A DNA stretch of 64,000 nucleotides from Hyphomicrobiales bacterium (GTDB lineage: Bacteria; Pseudomonadota; Alphaproteobacteria; Rhizobiales; Xanthobacteraceae). Location of the stretch: NCBI GenBank assembly GCA_003169835.1, contig PNAI01000050.1:62001-126000 (forward strand). Reading direction: 5' to 3'. The notes beneath the pieces are model-generated. The model ran no database searches. It was not told where the DNA came from and saw nothing but the letters and a program-made list of their open reading frames with translations. Below, in pieces: positions 1 to 9,201 of this stretch (position 1 is the first letter of the stretch; each line of letters begins with the position of its first letter). A program made the translations under genes and the position numbers.

Positions 1-632
1 CATGCGGCGGCCGGCGCAAGTGGCGGGCCTTTTTTAGCATTGCTCGCAGCCGCACCTCGCACGCGTTGCGCAATATCGCGCCGTTTGGCGATCAGCTCGG
101 CGAGTGCGTTGTCGCTTTTAGCGCGCTCCGTCAAGGCAACCGCACTGGCATCGGAAATACGAGCGCCCTTATTGTTCGCGACGTAACGCACGGCCACTTC
201 ATCCCCGCGCGCGATAAGCAGATCGACAATCTCAATCGCGAGTTCCGATCGGCACGCGATCGCCAGAAGATGCGTTTGGCTTTTTGTACGCGCGATATCA
301 ACCAGAACTGCATCCTCGACGCAGGGCGAGCGCACCAGAACTGGCTCGGCGATGGTGATGTCGTCGCTGAGTGCCAGCCGGCCGATGATATTTCTTGGAC
401 TGTTGGCGACCGGCGCAAGACGCCGCGAAAGTCCTGCGAGTATTTCTGTATCCATCCCGACGATCAGCTCATTGAATAAGCTGTCGAACATCTTGATTTG
501 CGCCGGCTTGTAGCGGATGGCATCCTCGACGAACAATTCGGTGATGGACTTGAGCAAAGTCGCGCGCTTTGCAGCCGGCAATCGCCGCAGCAGGTCCTCG
601 ATCTCGGATAGCCGCGATGTAGTCTCAGCCAT
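1..632 (-). CDS. DUF2336 domain protein (3' end beyond window)
   Basis: This frame is open from an ATG at 632 to the left edge with no stop, so it is missing from the ORF track; about 210 residues are visible. The N-terminus MAETTSRLSEIEDLLRRLPA and the following helical repeats (SITELFVEDA, LSDDITIAEPVLVRSP, LLAIACRSELAIEIVDLLIARGDEVAVRYVANN) match the alpha-helical DUF2336 family common in bradyrhizobia. The function of that family is not established; the repeats suggest a HEAT-like scaffold. It stands alone on the minus strand, and the upstream 180 bp up to the cupin gene show nothing else. The ORFs listed on both strands between 66 and 479 are shadows of it. Confidence 0.8.
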   Translation of the reverse strand, partial: MAETTSRLSEIEDLLRRLPAAKRATLLKSITELFVEDAIRYKPAQIKMFDSLFNELIVGMDTEILAGLSRRLAPVANSPRNIIGRLALSDDITIAEPVLVRSPCVEDAVLVDIARTKSQTHLLAIACRSELAIEIVDLLIARGDEVAVRYVANNKGARISDASAVALTERAKSDNALAELIAKRRDIAQRVRGAAASNAKKGPPLAPAAA

Positions 633-810
633 TGGAAAGCCTAGCATTCGCGTCTGGCCACGCAGCCGACAACTTCCACGAAACCACTGAATAGCAAACA
701 AGTCTGAACGCACCGTTATTGCGCGCAATGGTCACGGCAAGGCAAATTCTCTTGCTCAATCCAATGCTTACACCTCGCGTGCAACGCTTCCGCGAGCTGC
801 AATTAGTCGA

Positions 811-1284
811 TCACTTGGCTTCTTCGACCAAGGTGTTCGTTGCCGGACCTTCGCCGACGATGATCAGCACCGCTTCTTCGTCCTTGGCGCCGTCATAATG
901 GACTTGCTTGCCCGTGTGCGTGACGAACCCTCCAGCCTTTACCGGGACAGTCGCGTCCTTGTCCCACTTGTTGCCGGTGCCAACCCACCACGTTCCGGAC
1001 ACGACTGTGATGAAGCGGTCGTTCGGATGGAAATGCGGCTTGCTGAAATTCCCCGGCTTGAATTTATTCATCACAATATAAAGGCCTGGCTTGGTCGGAT
1101 CTCCATGCAGGATGGCCTGGTTGACGCCCGACACGCCGAGCGGGTCGCGCCATTTGATGTCGCTCGGCATTTGGATCGAGATGGCAGCCTTGTTGAGCTC
1201 GACGGCGCCGGCCGGACCTAGCAGGCAGAGCGCAAGCAGCATGGCCGACGATAAACCGCGGTATGTGCACACCGAAACAGACAT
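811..1284 (-). CDS. secreted cupin-domain protein
   Basis: A 157-residue protein starting at MSVSVC; GGAGGAAG lies 7 bases upstream of this ATG, so the longer ORF-track start at 1395 is not preferred. Residues 1-27 form a signal peptide ending at AGA-VEL, so the protein is probably periplasmic. The rest is a single cupin barrel: MNKFKPGNFSKPHFHPNDRF supplies the His-x-His metal ligands of motif 1, and GGFVTHTGKQVHYDG the motif-2 histidines. Small periplasmic cupins of this type are often of unknown substrate. It lies divergent from the Bug receptor gene. The cupin fold is clear; the biochemical role is not. Confidence 0.8.
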   Translation of the reverse strand: MSVSVCTYRGLSSAMLLALCLLGPAGAVELNKAAISIQMPSDIKWRDPLGVSGVNQAILHGDPTKPGLYIVMNKFKPGNFSKPHFHPNDRFITVVSGTWWVGTGNKWDKDATVPVKAGGFVTHTGKQVHYDGAKDEEAVLIIVGEGPATNTLVEEAK

Positions 1285-1428
1285 GACAACTTCCTCCATA
1301 AATGGGCATGACCAATGGCCACATTGACGAGTACAATTACTGTAGTCGAATTCAAGCGCCTCGGGAGGGCTAATTCCGCCACTCAGTTCCGCCAAACGGC
1401 CAAATGAAACGTCCAGCGCAAGGTTGCC

Positions 1429-2415
1429 ATGCAGTCACATAAGATGCTTTCGCGGTCCTTGAGTGTTGTTGCCGCTCTGTTGCTGAGTATTGCAACATTT
1501 CCGGCCGCCGCCGAGACCTGGCCCAGCCGCCCGATCAAATTGATTGTTCCATTCGCCCCCGGCGGCGCCAACGACCTCGTCGCGCGCCTGATCCAGCCGT
1601 CGCTGGAAAAGACCCTAGGGCAGCCGATCATCATCGAGAATCGCACCGGCGCGAGCGGTGTGGTGGGCACCGACGCCGTCGCGAAATCGCCGCCCGACGG
1701 CTACACCCTCGGCGTTGCGCTCGCGACCCACTCGGTCAATCCGGCCGTCAACCCGAAAATGCCCTACGACACCGAGAAGGATCTCAGCCCTGTCATTTTA
1801 ATCGGCAAGAATCCGTTGCTTTTTGTGGTCAACGCCAACGTAGCCGCAAAAACCATCGCGGAATTTGTGGCACTCGTGAATGCCAATCCTGAGAAATACA
1901 ACTACGCGACACCCGGCGCCGCGAGCCAGGCCCACCTGATCATCTCCATGTGGAGCAATCTCGCCGGCGTGCATATCCAGCAGGTGCCATATCGCGGCGG
2001 ATCGCCGGCAATTCTTTCGACAGTGGCCGGCGATACGCAGTTCTCGGTCATGTCGTCGCTTATCTCGGCGCCGCATATTCAATCCGGAAAATTGCGCGCG
2101 CTCGCCGCCGGCAGTCTTAAACGCGATCCGCACTTTCCGGATTTGCCGACCATGGCGGAGTCCGGGTATCCCGACGTTGAAGCCGTCACTTGGGTTGGCA
2201 TGTTTGCCGCCGCCGGCACGCCGCGCCCGATCATCGACCGGCTCAACGCGGAAATAAACCGCATCATTCGCGAGCCGGATATCGCGGCCAAGCTCGATGT
2301 GCAGGGCATCACGCCCGTCGGCGGCACACCGGAGGAGTTCGGCGCCTATGTTGCAGCCGAGATTAAGCGCTGGACGATTGTCGCGCGTGCGAACAAGATC
2401 ATGCTCGAACAGTAG
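1429..2415 (+). CDS. Bug-family (TctC-like) tripartite tricarboxylate transport receptor
   Basis: The 328-residue protein has the usual length of Bug periplasmic binding proteins. A signal peptide runs to about residue 28 (ATFPAAA-ETW). The family signature WPSRPIKLIVPFAPGGANDLVAR follows, then IIENRTGASGVVGTDAVAKS and the ligand-loop region VPYRGGSPAI. Bug proteins capture small carboxylates such as citrate or benzoate derivatives for TctAB permeases. No tctA or tctB is visible, which is normal for the large orphan Bug families of Bradyrhizobium and Bordetella relatives. The next gene is a second, divergent member, so the pair may come from an old duplication. The ligand cannot be predicted. 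Confidence 0.88.
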   Translation: MQSHKMLSRSLSVVAALLLSIATFPAAAETWPSRPIKLIVPFAPGGANDLVARLIQPSLEKTLGQPIIIENRTGASGVVGTDAVAKSPPDGYTLGVALATHSVNPAVNPKMPYDTEKDLSPVILIGKNPLLFVVNANVAAKTIAEFVALVNANPEKYNYATPGAASQAHLIISMWSNLAGVHIQQVPYRGGSPAILSTVAGDTQFSVMSSLISAPHIQSGKLRALAAGSLKRDPHFPDLPTMAESGYPDVEAVTWVGMFAAAGTPRPIIDRLNAEINRIIREPDIAAKLDVQGITPVGGTPEEFGAYVAAEIKRWTIVARANKIMLEQ

Positions 2416-2475
2416 GACCGGTCGGTTATCGGCAACGGCCGACCTGGCGAGGTCTTGGATTCTACGGAGCCCGGC

Positions 2476-3441
2476 ATGTGCAGAAAGATCATGGTCGCGC
2501 TGGTGGGGCTGCTTGCGTTCGCGTTCTCGGCGCACGCCCAGGACTATCCGAACCGCTTGATCAAAATGATCCACGGCTTTCCGCCCGGCGGCAACGTGGA
2601 CATTATCGCGCGCCTGCTGGCGCAGGAAATGCAAAAGGGCCTTGGCCAGAATATCGTGATCGAAGCCAAGCCGGGGCTTGCCGGCAACATCGCGGCCGAA
2701 GCCGTCGCGCGTGCCGACCCCGATGGCTATACGCTGATGACTGTGGCGAGCGCCCACGCGGCCACGGGCGCACTTTCGAAGAACCTAAAATATAAGGTGG
2801 TCGAGGACTTCGATTGGATCTCGACCGTGAGTTTCTATCCGTTCCTGGTCTGCGTGCGCAAAGATTCAAGATTCCAAACTCTCGCAGATGTGTTGAAAGA
2901 GGCAAAAGCCAAGCCGGGCAGTTTGACCTACGGTTCCGCGGGTGTGGGATCGATCCTGCATACGACGGTGGAACTGCTCGCAAACGTAACTCAGACGAAA
3001 TTCGTGCATGTCCCTTATCGCGGCGAAGCTCCCGCCATCGTCGGATTGCTCGGCGGGGATTTCGATTTCATTGCCGCCACCACTGGCGCCACCACATCAC
3101 GCGTCAAATCAGGGGAACTACGTGCGCTCGCAACTACTGGCAAAGTGCGCTGGAAGGAACTGCCCGATGTCCCCACCGTGAACGAGGCGGCGGGCCGCAA
3201 TGACTTCGAGGTCATCTCCTGGACCGGGCTCGCCACTACTGCTGGCGTGCCCAAGCCCATTCTCGGCCGGCTGCACGCGGAAGTGACGCGCGCCATCGCC
3301 ATCCCCGAATTGCGCAACAAGCTCCAAAGTATGGGCGGCGAGGTGCGTGGCACCACCCCTACCGAGATGCGCGATCTTGTGGCCCGCCAATTGGCGCTAT
3401 GGGTAAAGGTCGCGCGCGAGCAGAATCTTCAGGCCGAATAA
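2476..3441 (+). CDS. Bug-family (TctC-like) tripartite tricarboxylate transport receptor, second copy
   Basis: The start is taken at ATG 2476 (MCRKIMVALVGLL), with GGAG about 7 bases upstream; the ORF-track start at 2455 is a TTG without support. The 321-residue product has a signal peptide ending near AHA-QDY, the Bug signature YPNRLIKMIHGFPPGGNVDI, IVIEAKPGLAGNIAAEAVARA and the loop HVPYRGEAPAIVGLLGGD. It should be a periplasmic solute receptor like its neighbour, and it follows that gene by 60 bp, so the two may be co-transcribed. They are only moderately similar. No membrane components are nearby, so the partner permease must lie elsewhere. Confidence 0.87.
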   Translation: MCRKIMVALVGLLAFAFSAHAQDYPNRLIKMIHGFPPGGNVDIIARLLAQEMQKGLGQNIVIEAKPGLAGNIAAEAVARADPDGYTLMTVASAHAATGALSKNLKYKVVEDFDWISTVSFYPFLVCVRKDSRFQTLADVLKEAKAKPGSLTYGSAGVGSILHTTVELLANVTQTKFVHVPYRGEAPAIVGLLGGDFDFIAATTGATTSRVKSGELRALATTGKVRWKELPDVPTVNEAAGRNDFEVISWTGLATTAGVPKPILGRLHAEVTRAIAIPELRNKLQSMGGEVRGTTPTEMRDLVARQLALWVKVAREQNLQAE

Positions 3442-3573
3442 CCCATGCGCCCATCGTGCGTTGAACGCCATCCGGTATTGCAACGCTGGTCTGAGTTTTG
3501 GCCCCTCGTTGTGCTTTCATCGGCCCAAACGGTTGAATAATATGGTGCGCTATCGACCCGCGCCGAGGAGAGA

Positions 3574-3975
3574 TTGATGCCCGCTCTTGCCATGAACCAC
3601 TTCACTTTGCTCACCAGAGACGTCACGGCGACGGAAGAATTCTACGGCGACCTGCTCGGCCTCAAGTCTGGCTATCGTCCGCCCATCAGCCGGCCCGGTG
3701 TTTGGCTCTATTCCGGCTCAAATCCGATTCTCCACGTCATCGATCCGGCCAAGATGCCCACCGAGGCGCACGGAGTCCTCGATCACATGGCGTTCACTGC
3801 CACCGGATTGAAAGAAGTCGTCGGCAAACTCAGGCTGCGTGGCGTGCGTTACGAACTCCGCCAGCAAGGCGAGACCGGCGCGTGGCAGCTGTTCTTCCAC
3901 GACCCTAATGGCGCCAAGGTCGAACTCGATTTCGCTAAAGGTGAGCCGGAAGCCGAATCGCTACCAAAATCTTGA
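3574..3975 (+). CDS. VOC (glyoxalase/bleomycin-resistance/dioxygenase) family protein
   Basis: A 133-residue single VOC module. It begins MNHFTLLTRDVTATEEFYGDLLGL, the classic first beta-alpha unit with the metal-ligand His, continues with LDHMAFTATGLKEVVGKLRLRGV and ends with the conserved QLFFHDPNGAKVELDF containing the glutamate ligand. Such proteins use a divalent metal for isomerase, extradiol-cleaving or drug-binding chemistry; the substrate cannot be told. GAGGAG precedes the ATG. It lies 73 bp upstream of the M24 peptidase gene on the same strand and may share its promoter, with a dispersed repeat between them. Confidence 0.85.
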   Translation: MMPALAMNHFTLLTRDVTATEEFYGDLLGLKSGYRPPISRPGVWLYSGSNPILHVIDPAKMPTEAHGVLDHMAFTATGLKEVVGKLRLRGVRYELRQQGETGAWQLFFHDPNGAKVELDFAKGEPEAESLPKS

Positions 3976-3982
3976 TCACTCG

Positions 3983-4030
3983 GAGCGCGATCCGAAAAGT
4001 GGGAAAAGATTTCCGATCATGCTAAAACGA
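3983..4030. repeat. dispersed short repeat, GATCCGAAAAGTGGG type
   Basis: The gap between the VOC and M24 genes holds GAGCGCGATCCGAAAAGTGG followed by TTTCCGATCATGC. This matches the general pattern of a short imperfect palindromic repeat scattered between genes in Bradyrhizobium-type genomes (AGAGCATGATCCG...CGATCATGCT). A more degenerate copy is at 15531. The family assignment is from memory of such genomes. Confidence 0.5.
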
Positions 4031-4048
4031 TAAGCAGGGAGTCCGACC

Positions 4049-5248
4049 ATGACCGTCATTGCCAAGCAACCTCAGCACACTCAAAAAATTCCCTTCGATA
4101 ACGCTCTGCTCGACCGCCTGATGGACGAAGCGGGCATCGATGTGCTGCTCGCAACTTCCAAACACAACGTCCAATATCTGCTCGGCGGCCACCGCGCCTT
4201 CTTCTTCGACTACATGGACGCGATGGGATTGAGCCGCTACTTGCCGATCGTGCTCTATCCCAAAGGCGCGCCTGAAAAGGCCGGCTTCTTCGGCCACAGG
4301 CTCGAAGGTTTCCAGCGCGAGAACAAGCCATTTTGGACACCCGAGACGCAGACCAGCGCGTCCGGCTCGGTCGATGTCATGCAGAAGGCGACGGACTACC
4401 TGCGCAAATCGGGCGTCAACGCGCGCCGGATCGGTGTCGAAATGGCATTTCTTCCGTTGGACTCAGGCACGGCCTTGCGCAAGGCGTATCCTGACAGCGA
4501 ACTCAAGGACGCGTTGTTCGTGCTCGAGCGCCTGCGTGCGCGCAAGACTCCGGAGGAACTGGCCAAACTGAAGATCGCATCGGAGCGCGTCATTGAGTCG
4601 ATGCAGGCGACAATCGCCAGTCACGGCCCTGGAACCACAACGGCCGAGTTCACCGAGACGCTCCGCTGCGAGGAAACCAAACGCGGTCTGCATTTCGAAT
4701 ATTGTTTGATCACTGCGGGCACGAGCCTCAATCGCGCACCGTCCGATCAGCGCTGGGAAAAGGGCGAAATCCTCTCCGTCGACTCCGGCGGAAATTACGA
4801 AGGCTATATCGGCGATCTTTGCCGCATGGCCATCCAGGGCACACCCGATGCCGAGCTTGAAGACATGCTGGCGGAAATTGAGACCAACCAGCGCGCGGCA
4901 ATGAAAGTGATCAAAGCCGGAGCCATGGGCAGCGAAATCTATGCCATCGGCGAGAAGCTCGTCGGCCAATCCAAGCACCACAATTACATGCACTTCCTCG
5001 CGCACGGTATGGGATTGGTCAGCCACGAGGCGCCGCGCCTTACGACTTCCGGACCGGTACCTTACGACGACTACGATGCCAAACGCCCGCTCGAGTCGGG
5101 CATGGTCGTGTCAGTCGAGACCACGCTCGCACACCCGAAGCGCGGCTTCATCAAGCTCGAAGATACTGCCGTCGTGACCGACAAGGGCTGCGACATTTAC
5201 GGCGAAGGCGCCCGCGGCTGGAATCGCGGCGGCACTGCAGTGGCTTAA
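4049..5248 (+). CDS. M24-family metallopeptidase (Xaa-Pro dipeptidase/creatinase-like)
   Basis: A 399-residue protein with an N-terminal creatinase-like domain (about residues 15-160) and a C-terminal pita-bread M24 domain. The five metal ligands expected for M24 can be read: Asp in SVDSGG, Asp in IGDLCR, His in LAHGMGLVSHE, Glu in SVETTL and Glu in IKLEDT. The family includes prolidases, creatinases and relatives that cleave C-N bonds; which reaction applies here is not decidable. Length is usual for the group. The neighbouring VOC protein and Bug receptors suggest a small-molecule catabolic setting. Confidence 0.85.
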   Translation: MTVIAKQPQHTQKIPFDNALLDRLMDEAGIDVLLATSKHNVQYLLGGHRAFFFDYMDAMGLSRYLPIVLYPKGAPEKAGFFGHRLEGFQRENKPFWTPETQTSASGSVDVMQKATDYLRKSGVNARRIGVEMAFLPLDSGTALRKAYPDSELKDALFVLERLRARKTPEELAKLKIASERVIESMQATIASHGPGTTTAEFTETLRCEETKRGLHFEYCLITAGTSLNRAPSDQRWEKGEILSVDSGGNYEGYIGDLCRMAIQGTPDAELEDMLAEIETNQRAAMKVIKAGAMGSEIYAIGEKLVGQSKHHNYMHFLAHGMGLVSHEAPRLTTSGPVPYDDYDAKRPLESGMVVSVETTLAHPKRGFIKLEDTAVVTDKGCDIYGEGARGWNRGGTAVA

Positions 5249-5412
5249 ATGTTAAGATTGGCTTCCTTCCTGGATACGTATCGGACTGTGCCTCGTTCCT
5301 GAGCAGCTCACCCCCGCGTTTGGAGCTGACCTTCCGCTTATCTTTGTTGACTTTTTGTCGACGTCTAGGGTCCATATACCTAAACGTGCAAAGAAATCAC
5401 CACGCGCGGCGG

Positions 5413-6031
5413 ATGACGATGCAGATTGCGGCGCGATTTGAAAAACGCATTCCGTTTGTTCAGACGCCAGAACTCCTCGCAATCGCCGTCTGTGCTGCTT
5501 TCATCTTGGGCACGGTTCTTCGTTTTGTAGTCGGTCGCGATCTCCCGCTATGGATCGACGAGGTATGGACTGGCGCGATAGCTGGCCAAGCAACTCTCGA
5601 CGCAACGGAGCGCCAAATTAACACAAGCCGAACGCAAGTTGTTCTGGAATTTTGAGCAAGCATCTCGCGAATGGGAGAAAAATGGAGTTGATCAGCTCGT
5701 TTTCTTCTCTGACAATCCCTTGGCTGAGATTTTCGAGCCCAGCCAACTTGAGGCGTTAGGCGGCTTCTTCTTCATGCGAGATGGGCTCACGATTCCTGTT
5801 ACGCCTGTCTTCCTGCGTCCCGGCGAGGATCCAAATGAGCGCTTGCTTGCGGAAGCAACGAGCCCCCGGTCAGCGATTCTGTGGCTCTATGATTTATCGA
5901 TACGAAAAACAGCGGCCGTATCTCACCCTGCTCGTATCGAACAGATCGATCGCGCCTGGGTCTGCAGCAATTTTGGAAAGGGCATGTTGGGTGTCGTCGC
6001 GTGCCATCGAGCAGACAGCGATCGAAGGTAG
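5413..6031 (+). pseudogene. GT39/ArnT-like membrane glycosyltransferase remnant, internally deleted
   Basis: Two out-of-phase pieces look like the ends of one gene. The 5' piece (MTMQIAARFEK..., a first membrane segment, then the DLPLWIDEVWTG first-loop motif with its acidic pair) resembles the N-terminus of dolichyl-phosphate-mannose-type glycosyltransferases. About 40 bases later another frame continues with KLTQAERKLFWNFEQASREW and a soluble tail (LVFFSDNPLAEIFEPSQL), like the periplasmic C-terminal region of such proteins. The roughly ten membrane segments normally in between are missing, so an internal deletion with loss of frame is inferred. The base composition is AT-richer than the preceding genes. 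Expression of either piece is unlikely to give an enzyme. Confidence 0.6.
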
Positions 6032-6131
6032 GCGAAAGTCGGCGAAAACTGAGAATTGGTTCCCCGGGCCAGACTGACCGGAATCCGGCTCGTGCGATCA
6101 GCCCGTCTAAATGATTTTGACAATCGTCACG

Positions 6132-7976
6132 TCACTGGCGAATTTTCTTTTCGCCAAACCGACATAGATCGTTCCGATCGGCTCGAAATGCATATCCAGT
6201 TACAAACTCGCCAGCCCCCGGTTCCAGGTAACCGGAATAGTGGATTATCATTTGTGGATTTTTCAATTTCAAAGCAGTGCCGACATTTGGTCGGGTGAGC
6301 AACATTCGACCAATTCCCACTAAGCGGCCTTCCTCGTCAGCAAATAAAATCCCGTCCGCAGGGCGCTCAATTTCGCGATCCAATGCCCAGCCTGATATTT
6401 GGTACCACTTCACGCCGGCCGGTCCTGTATCCGTTACTTTATTTATGTCTTCAATCGCACCCGCGCACCATTTTCCATCGCGTAACATTCCGTCGGACAT
6501 CTGCTTGTGCATCGCGCCGTGAGCTTTTTGGTACAGGAAATAGTCAACATCGGAATGAAATACCGAAAGCCGGTTCGACGCGAGGTAAGGTACTGATGAA
6601 AGTATGTCTATGTCCGGAAACACATAAACATATTTCAGCGCAGTCAGGTCTGGCACACCTGCCACGATCGCAGTTGCCGCGCGTTCGTAACGCTCGTGAT
6701 GATTTTGAATCATCCAATCAGAGTTTGGGCCCAGGAGGAAAGCGCATCCGCACATTCCCATTGAAATGACCAATGCCACGGTATCTAAAACAACATACGT
6801 ATTTCCAGACGATTTTTCTGAATTCCGTTTAAGACGGATGAACCCGAGTAGCAGAATGGCCGCCCAAAGTGGTGAGATAAATGAATAATACCTCAAAGCT
6901 AAAGGACCTATTCCTCCGCTCACGTTTGTTAGTTGGAGGCCGACTTCGGCGCCGAATCCAAGGCGACCTAAGCTTGTTAGGCCAGCTGTTCCGATGACAA
7001 ATAAGCAAACACCGAACAGAAACCAAACAATTGGAGAGTCGCTATCAATGCGCCAATTCTCACGAAAAAAATGATAACCCACCAACAAAATTCCAAGTGC
7101 ACCGAATAGAGTCGACACTTGCAAATCCAGAGCCATCATGGGATTTCCAAGAAATGCGACAAGATATTCTAGGAGTGCGCCAGGCTGCTTGAGATTGTCG
7201 AGCAACTGCCCGGTTCTTTGAAAACCCGCGAGATAAGTCGTTACAACTACGGCGCCGACAAGTACGACGGTTACAGCCCATGGCCAGTTTCGGAATCTCG
7301 CACACAGAAGAAACATGATCGGCCAAACCAACAATCCGTTGGCCATGGAAAAAGTACCGAGAATACCGCTCAGAATCGCGCAAACGAAGAATGCAATTCC
7401 GCGATTGCCGCTCGCTGATTGTTCAATGGATTTGACCAGCAAATAAAGGGCGAAAATGGAAAACCAGACAGTGGTGAGAATGGCGTTGTTCCAACCGACA
7501 GCAAAATTGTAGATTTGCTGATTGGGCAGAAACACCAAGAGCAACAACCCGACGCCGGTCAGGCGGGCGCCCAACGGCAATCGTTCTTGCCGCATCAATA
7601 ACATTGCAAATAACGCCACCAAAAAACCGCACAGAAGCAGCGAGACAATTTTTGGGAGCACCTGGGTCCCGCCCAGGGCTTTGGTATCCAAAATAAACAG
7701 AAGGCGTGCGAGTACGGGGCGATGCCCGAAATGGTCCTCCCACAAGAACGATAGCAGGGTCAGTTTTCCCGTCGTCAATTCAACATATCGTGGCAATACG
7801 CGCCATTCATCAGACAAAAGCAGAGGAGTCTGAACCAGGACAGCCAAATGGATGGTTTGAAGCGCTACAAAAATTCCGCCAAGAAGTGCAGCGATGCCTG
7901 CTAATACTAAAACGCATGAACCGCCGCGATCTGCATAGATAGACGGGTTCGGGTTTTTATCGACCGCCCCCCGCAT
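6132..7976 (-). CDS. large polytopic membrane protein, GT-C-like
   Basis: A 614-residue protein with one membrane segment near residues 22-45, a first external loop containing LLLSDEWRVLPRY and WEDHFGHRPVLARL, about nine further hydrophobic segments to residue ~410, and a soluble C-terminal region of ~190 residues. An acidic pair in the first loop after TM1 is typical of GT-C lipid-sugar glycosyltransferases, so a cell-envelope sugar-transfer role is possible, but I recognise no specific family. It ends 101 bp from the GT39-like pseudogene, lies next to tRNA-Asn and is AT-richer than its surroundings, which fits horizontal acquisition of a small surface-polysaccharide patch. Confidence 0.7.
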   Translation of the reverse strand: MRGAVDKNPNPSIYADRGGSCVLVLAGIAALLGGIFVALQTIHLAVLVQTPLLLSDEWRVLPRYVELTTGKLTLLSFLWEDHFGHRPVLARLLFILDTKALGGTQVLPKIVSLLLCGFLVALFAMLLMRQERLPLGARLTGVGLLLLVFLPNQQIYNFAVGWNNAILTTVWFSIFALYLLVKSIEQSASGNRGIAFFVCAILSGILGTFSMANGLLVWPIMFLLCARFRNWPWAVTVVLVGAVVVTTYLAGFQRTGQLLDNLKQPGALLEYLVAFLGNPMMALDLQVSTLFGALGILLVGYHFFRENWRIDSDSPIVWFLFGVCLFVIGTAGLTSLGRLGFGAEVGLQLTNVSGGIGPLALRYYSFISPLWAAILLLGFIRLKRNSEKSSGNTYVVLDTVALVISMGMCGCAFLLGPNSDWMIQNHHERYERAATAIVAGVPDLTALKYVYVFPDIDILSSVPYLASNRLSVFHSDVDYFLYQKAHGAMHKQMSDGMLRDGKWCAGAIEDINKVTDTGPAGVKWYQISGWALDREIERPADGILFADEEGRLVGIGRMLLTRPNVGTALKLKNPQMIIHYSGYLEPGAGEFVTGYAFRADRNDLCRFGEKKIRQ

Positions 7977-8092
7977 CAGACAATTCTCCTCATTTGAAAT
8001 AGACGGACGGGATGCCGGTCATTCCCAACCATACTGATCTGAGCAGGCTAAATCGGCGAAAAACAATGGAATATCAAACCGCAAAATTGAGA

Positions 8093-8167
8093 TGGCTCCC
8101 CGGGCCGGATTCGAACCAGCGACCAACCGGTTAACAGCCGGTTGCTCTACCGCTGAGCTACCGAGGA
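8093..8167 (-). tRNA. tRNA-Asn (anticodon GTT)
   Basis: On the minus strand the sequence reads TCCTCGGTAGCTCAGCGGTA for the acceptor and D arm, an anticodon loop CTGTTAA, and a T arm with TTCGAAT. The acceptor stem TCCTCGG pairs with the 3' strand with one G-T pair, and the CCA end is encoded at 8093-8095. The anticodon GTT reads Asn codons. An AT-rich accessory patch lies directly on its 3' side. Confidence 0.95.
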
Positions 8168-8333
8168 ACATGCCACGTCATAGTGCGACGAAGAGTGACT
8201 CGTGTCGACCGTAGAATGCTAGGAAAGAATTAAGATAATCCAACCATTTTGTTGATTACCGCGGCTGGGCAGGGCTTAGTATTTCACTCCGAATACATAT
8301 TGTACGCTGGTTAGCTCACCGCGGGATCCTGAG

Positions 8334-9185
8334 ATGGAATTTCTTAAAGGCATCTTGCTGATAGCCGTTATTTTTCTGCCGCTCGAGCGGGTGCTTGCGA
8401 TGCATCCGGGGCAGAAGATATTCCGGCGCTCATGGTTCAATGACGCCGTTTATTGGATCGTTAACGGCCAAATAATTGGTCTTGCCCTGACCGTGCTTAT
8501 TAGCGGCGTTATTATGGCGTCCGGCTGGCTCCTCGGGCCAGCCGTGCATGATGTCGTGGCTGCGCAGCCCTATTGGCTTCAGTTCATCGAAGCTTTGATC
8601 CTCTCCGACATCGGGTTTTATTTCACGCATCGAGCATTTCACACTTTCCCGACGCTTTGGAGGTTTCACGTCGTTCACCACAGCATTGAGGAGTTGGACT
8701 GGCTGGCGGCCGCGCGTGTCCACCCCATCGACCAGATCATTACCAAGAGCGTTTCGCTGCTGCCGGTATTTGCACTCGGCTTTTCGGATGGCGTAATTGC
8801 GGCCATCTTGGCTTTGTACGCATGGCAGTCCGTGTTCATTCATTCCAATGTGAACATAAAGTTCGGGCCTCTGCGCTGGATATTGGCATCGCCCGAATTC
8901 CACCATTGGCACCACAGCAAAGATGTGGAAACGCGCGACCGCAATTTCGCCGGTCAGTTGCCCTTCCTTGATGTGTTGTTCGGAACGCTGCACATGCCGT
9001 CAGGGCAGTTGCCGAAGTCCTACGGCATCGACGCGCCGATGCCCCAAAACTATCTGCTGCAGCTTGCACACCCGTTTCGCGCCGAGGTCGATCCCGTTAA
9101 CCAAGATGAGGGTAAGACAATAGCACCGGCGCCGATCACCTTGCCCGATGCAACAACGCCATGCTCTTCCCGCCGGGGCGTCTAA
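8334..9185 (+). CDS. sterol desaturase/fatty acid hydroxylase superfamily protein
   Basis: A 283-residue membrane protein with three or four N-terminal hydrophobic segments and the diiron histidine boxes of the superfamily: HRAFH (box 1), HVVHH (box 2) and, further on, HHWHH (box 3). These bind two irons for O2-dependent hydroxylation or desaturation of lipids; the substrate (hopanoid, carotenoid or fatty acyl) is not evident. An upstream intergenic stretch after tRNA-Asn gives room for a promoter. The next gene, a membrane methyltransferase-like protein, starts 16 bp after the stop, so the two are probably one operon for lipid modification. Confidence 0.87.
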   Translation: MEFLKGILLIAVIFLPLERVLAMHPGQKIFRRSWFNDAVYWIVNGQIIGLALTVLISGVIMASGWLLGPAVHDVVAAQPYWLQFIEALILSDIGFYFTHRAFHTFPTLWRFHVVHHSIEELDWLAAARVHPIDQIITKSVSLLPVFALGFSDGVIAAILALYAWQSVFIHSNVNIKFGPLRWILASPEFHHWHHSKDVETRDRNFAGQLPFLDVLFGTLHMPSGQLPKSYGIDAPMPQNYLLQLAHPFRAEVDPVNQDEGKTIAPAPITLPDATTPCSSRRGV

Positions 9186-9201
9186 CAAAGGAATATCCGG
9201 A

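Noticed and set aside
1798-2757. 319-residue minus-strand ORF opposite the two Bug genes
   Set aside because: It spans two clear plus-strand genes and their gap, shows no domain, and has the Arg/His-rich make-up of antisense frames in GC-rich DNA.
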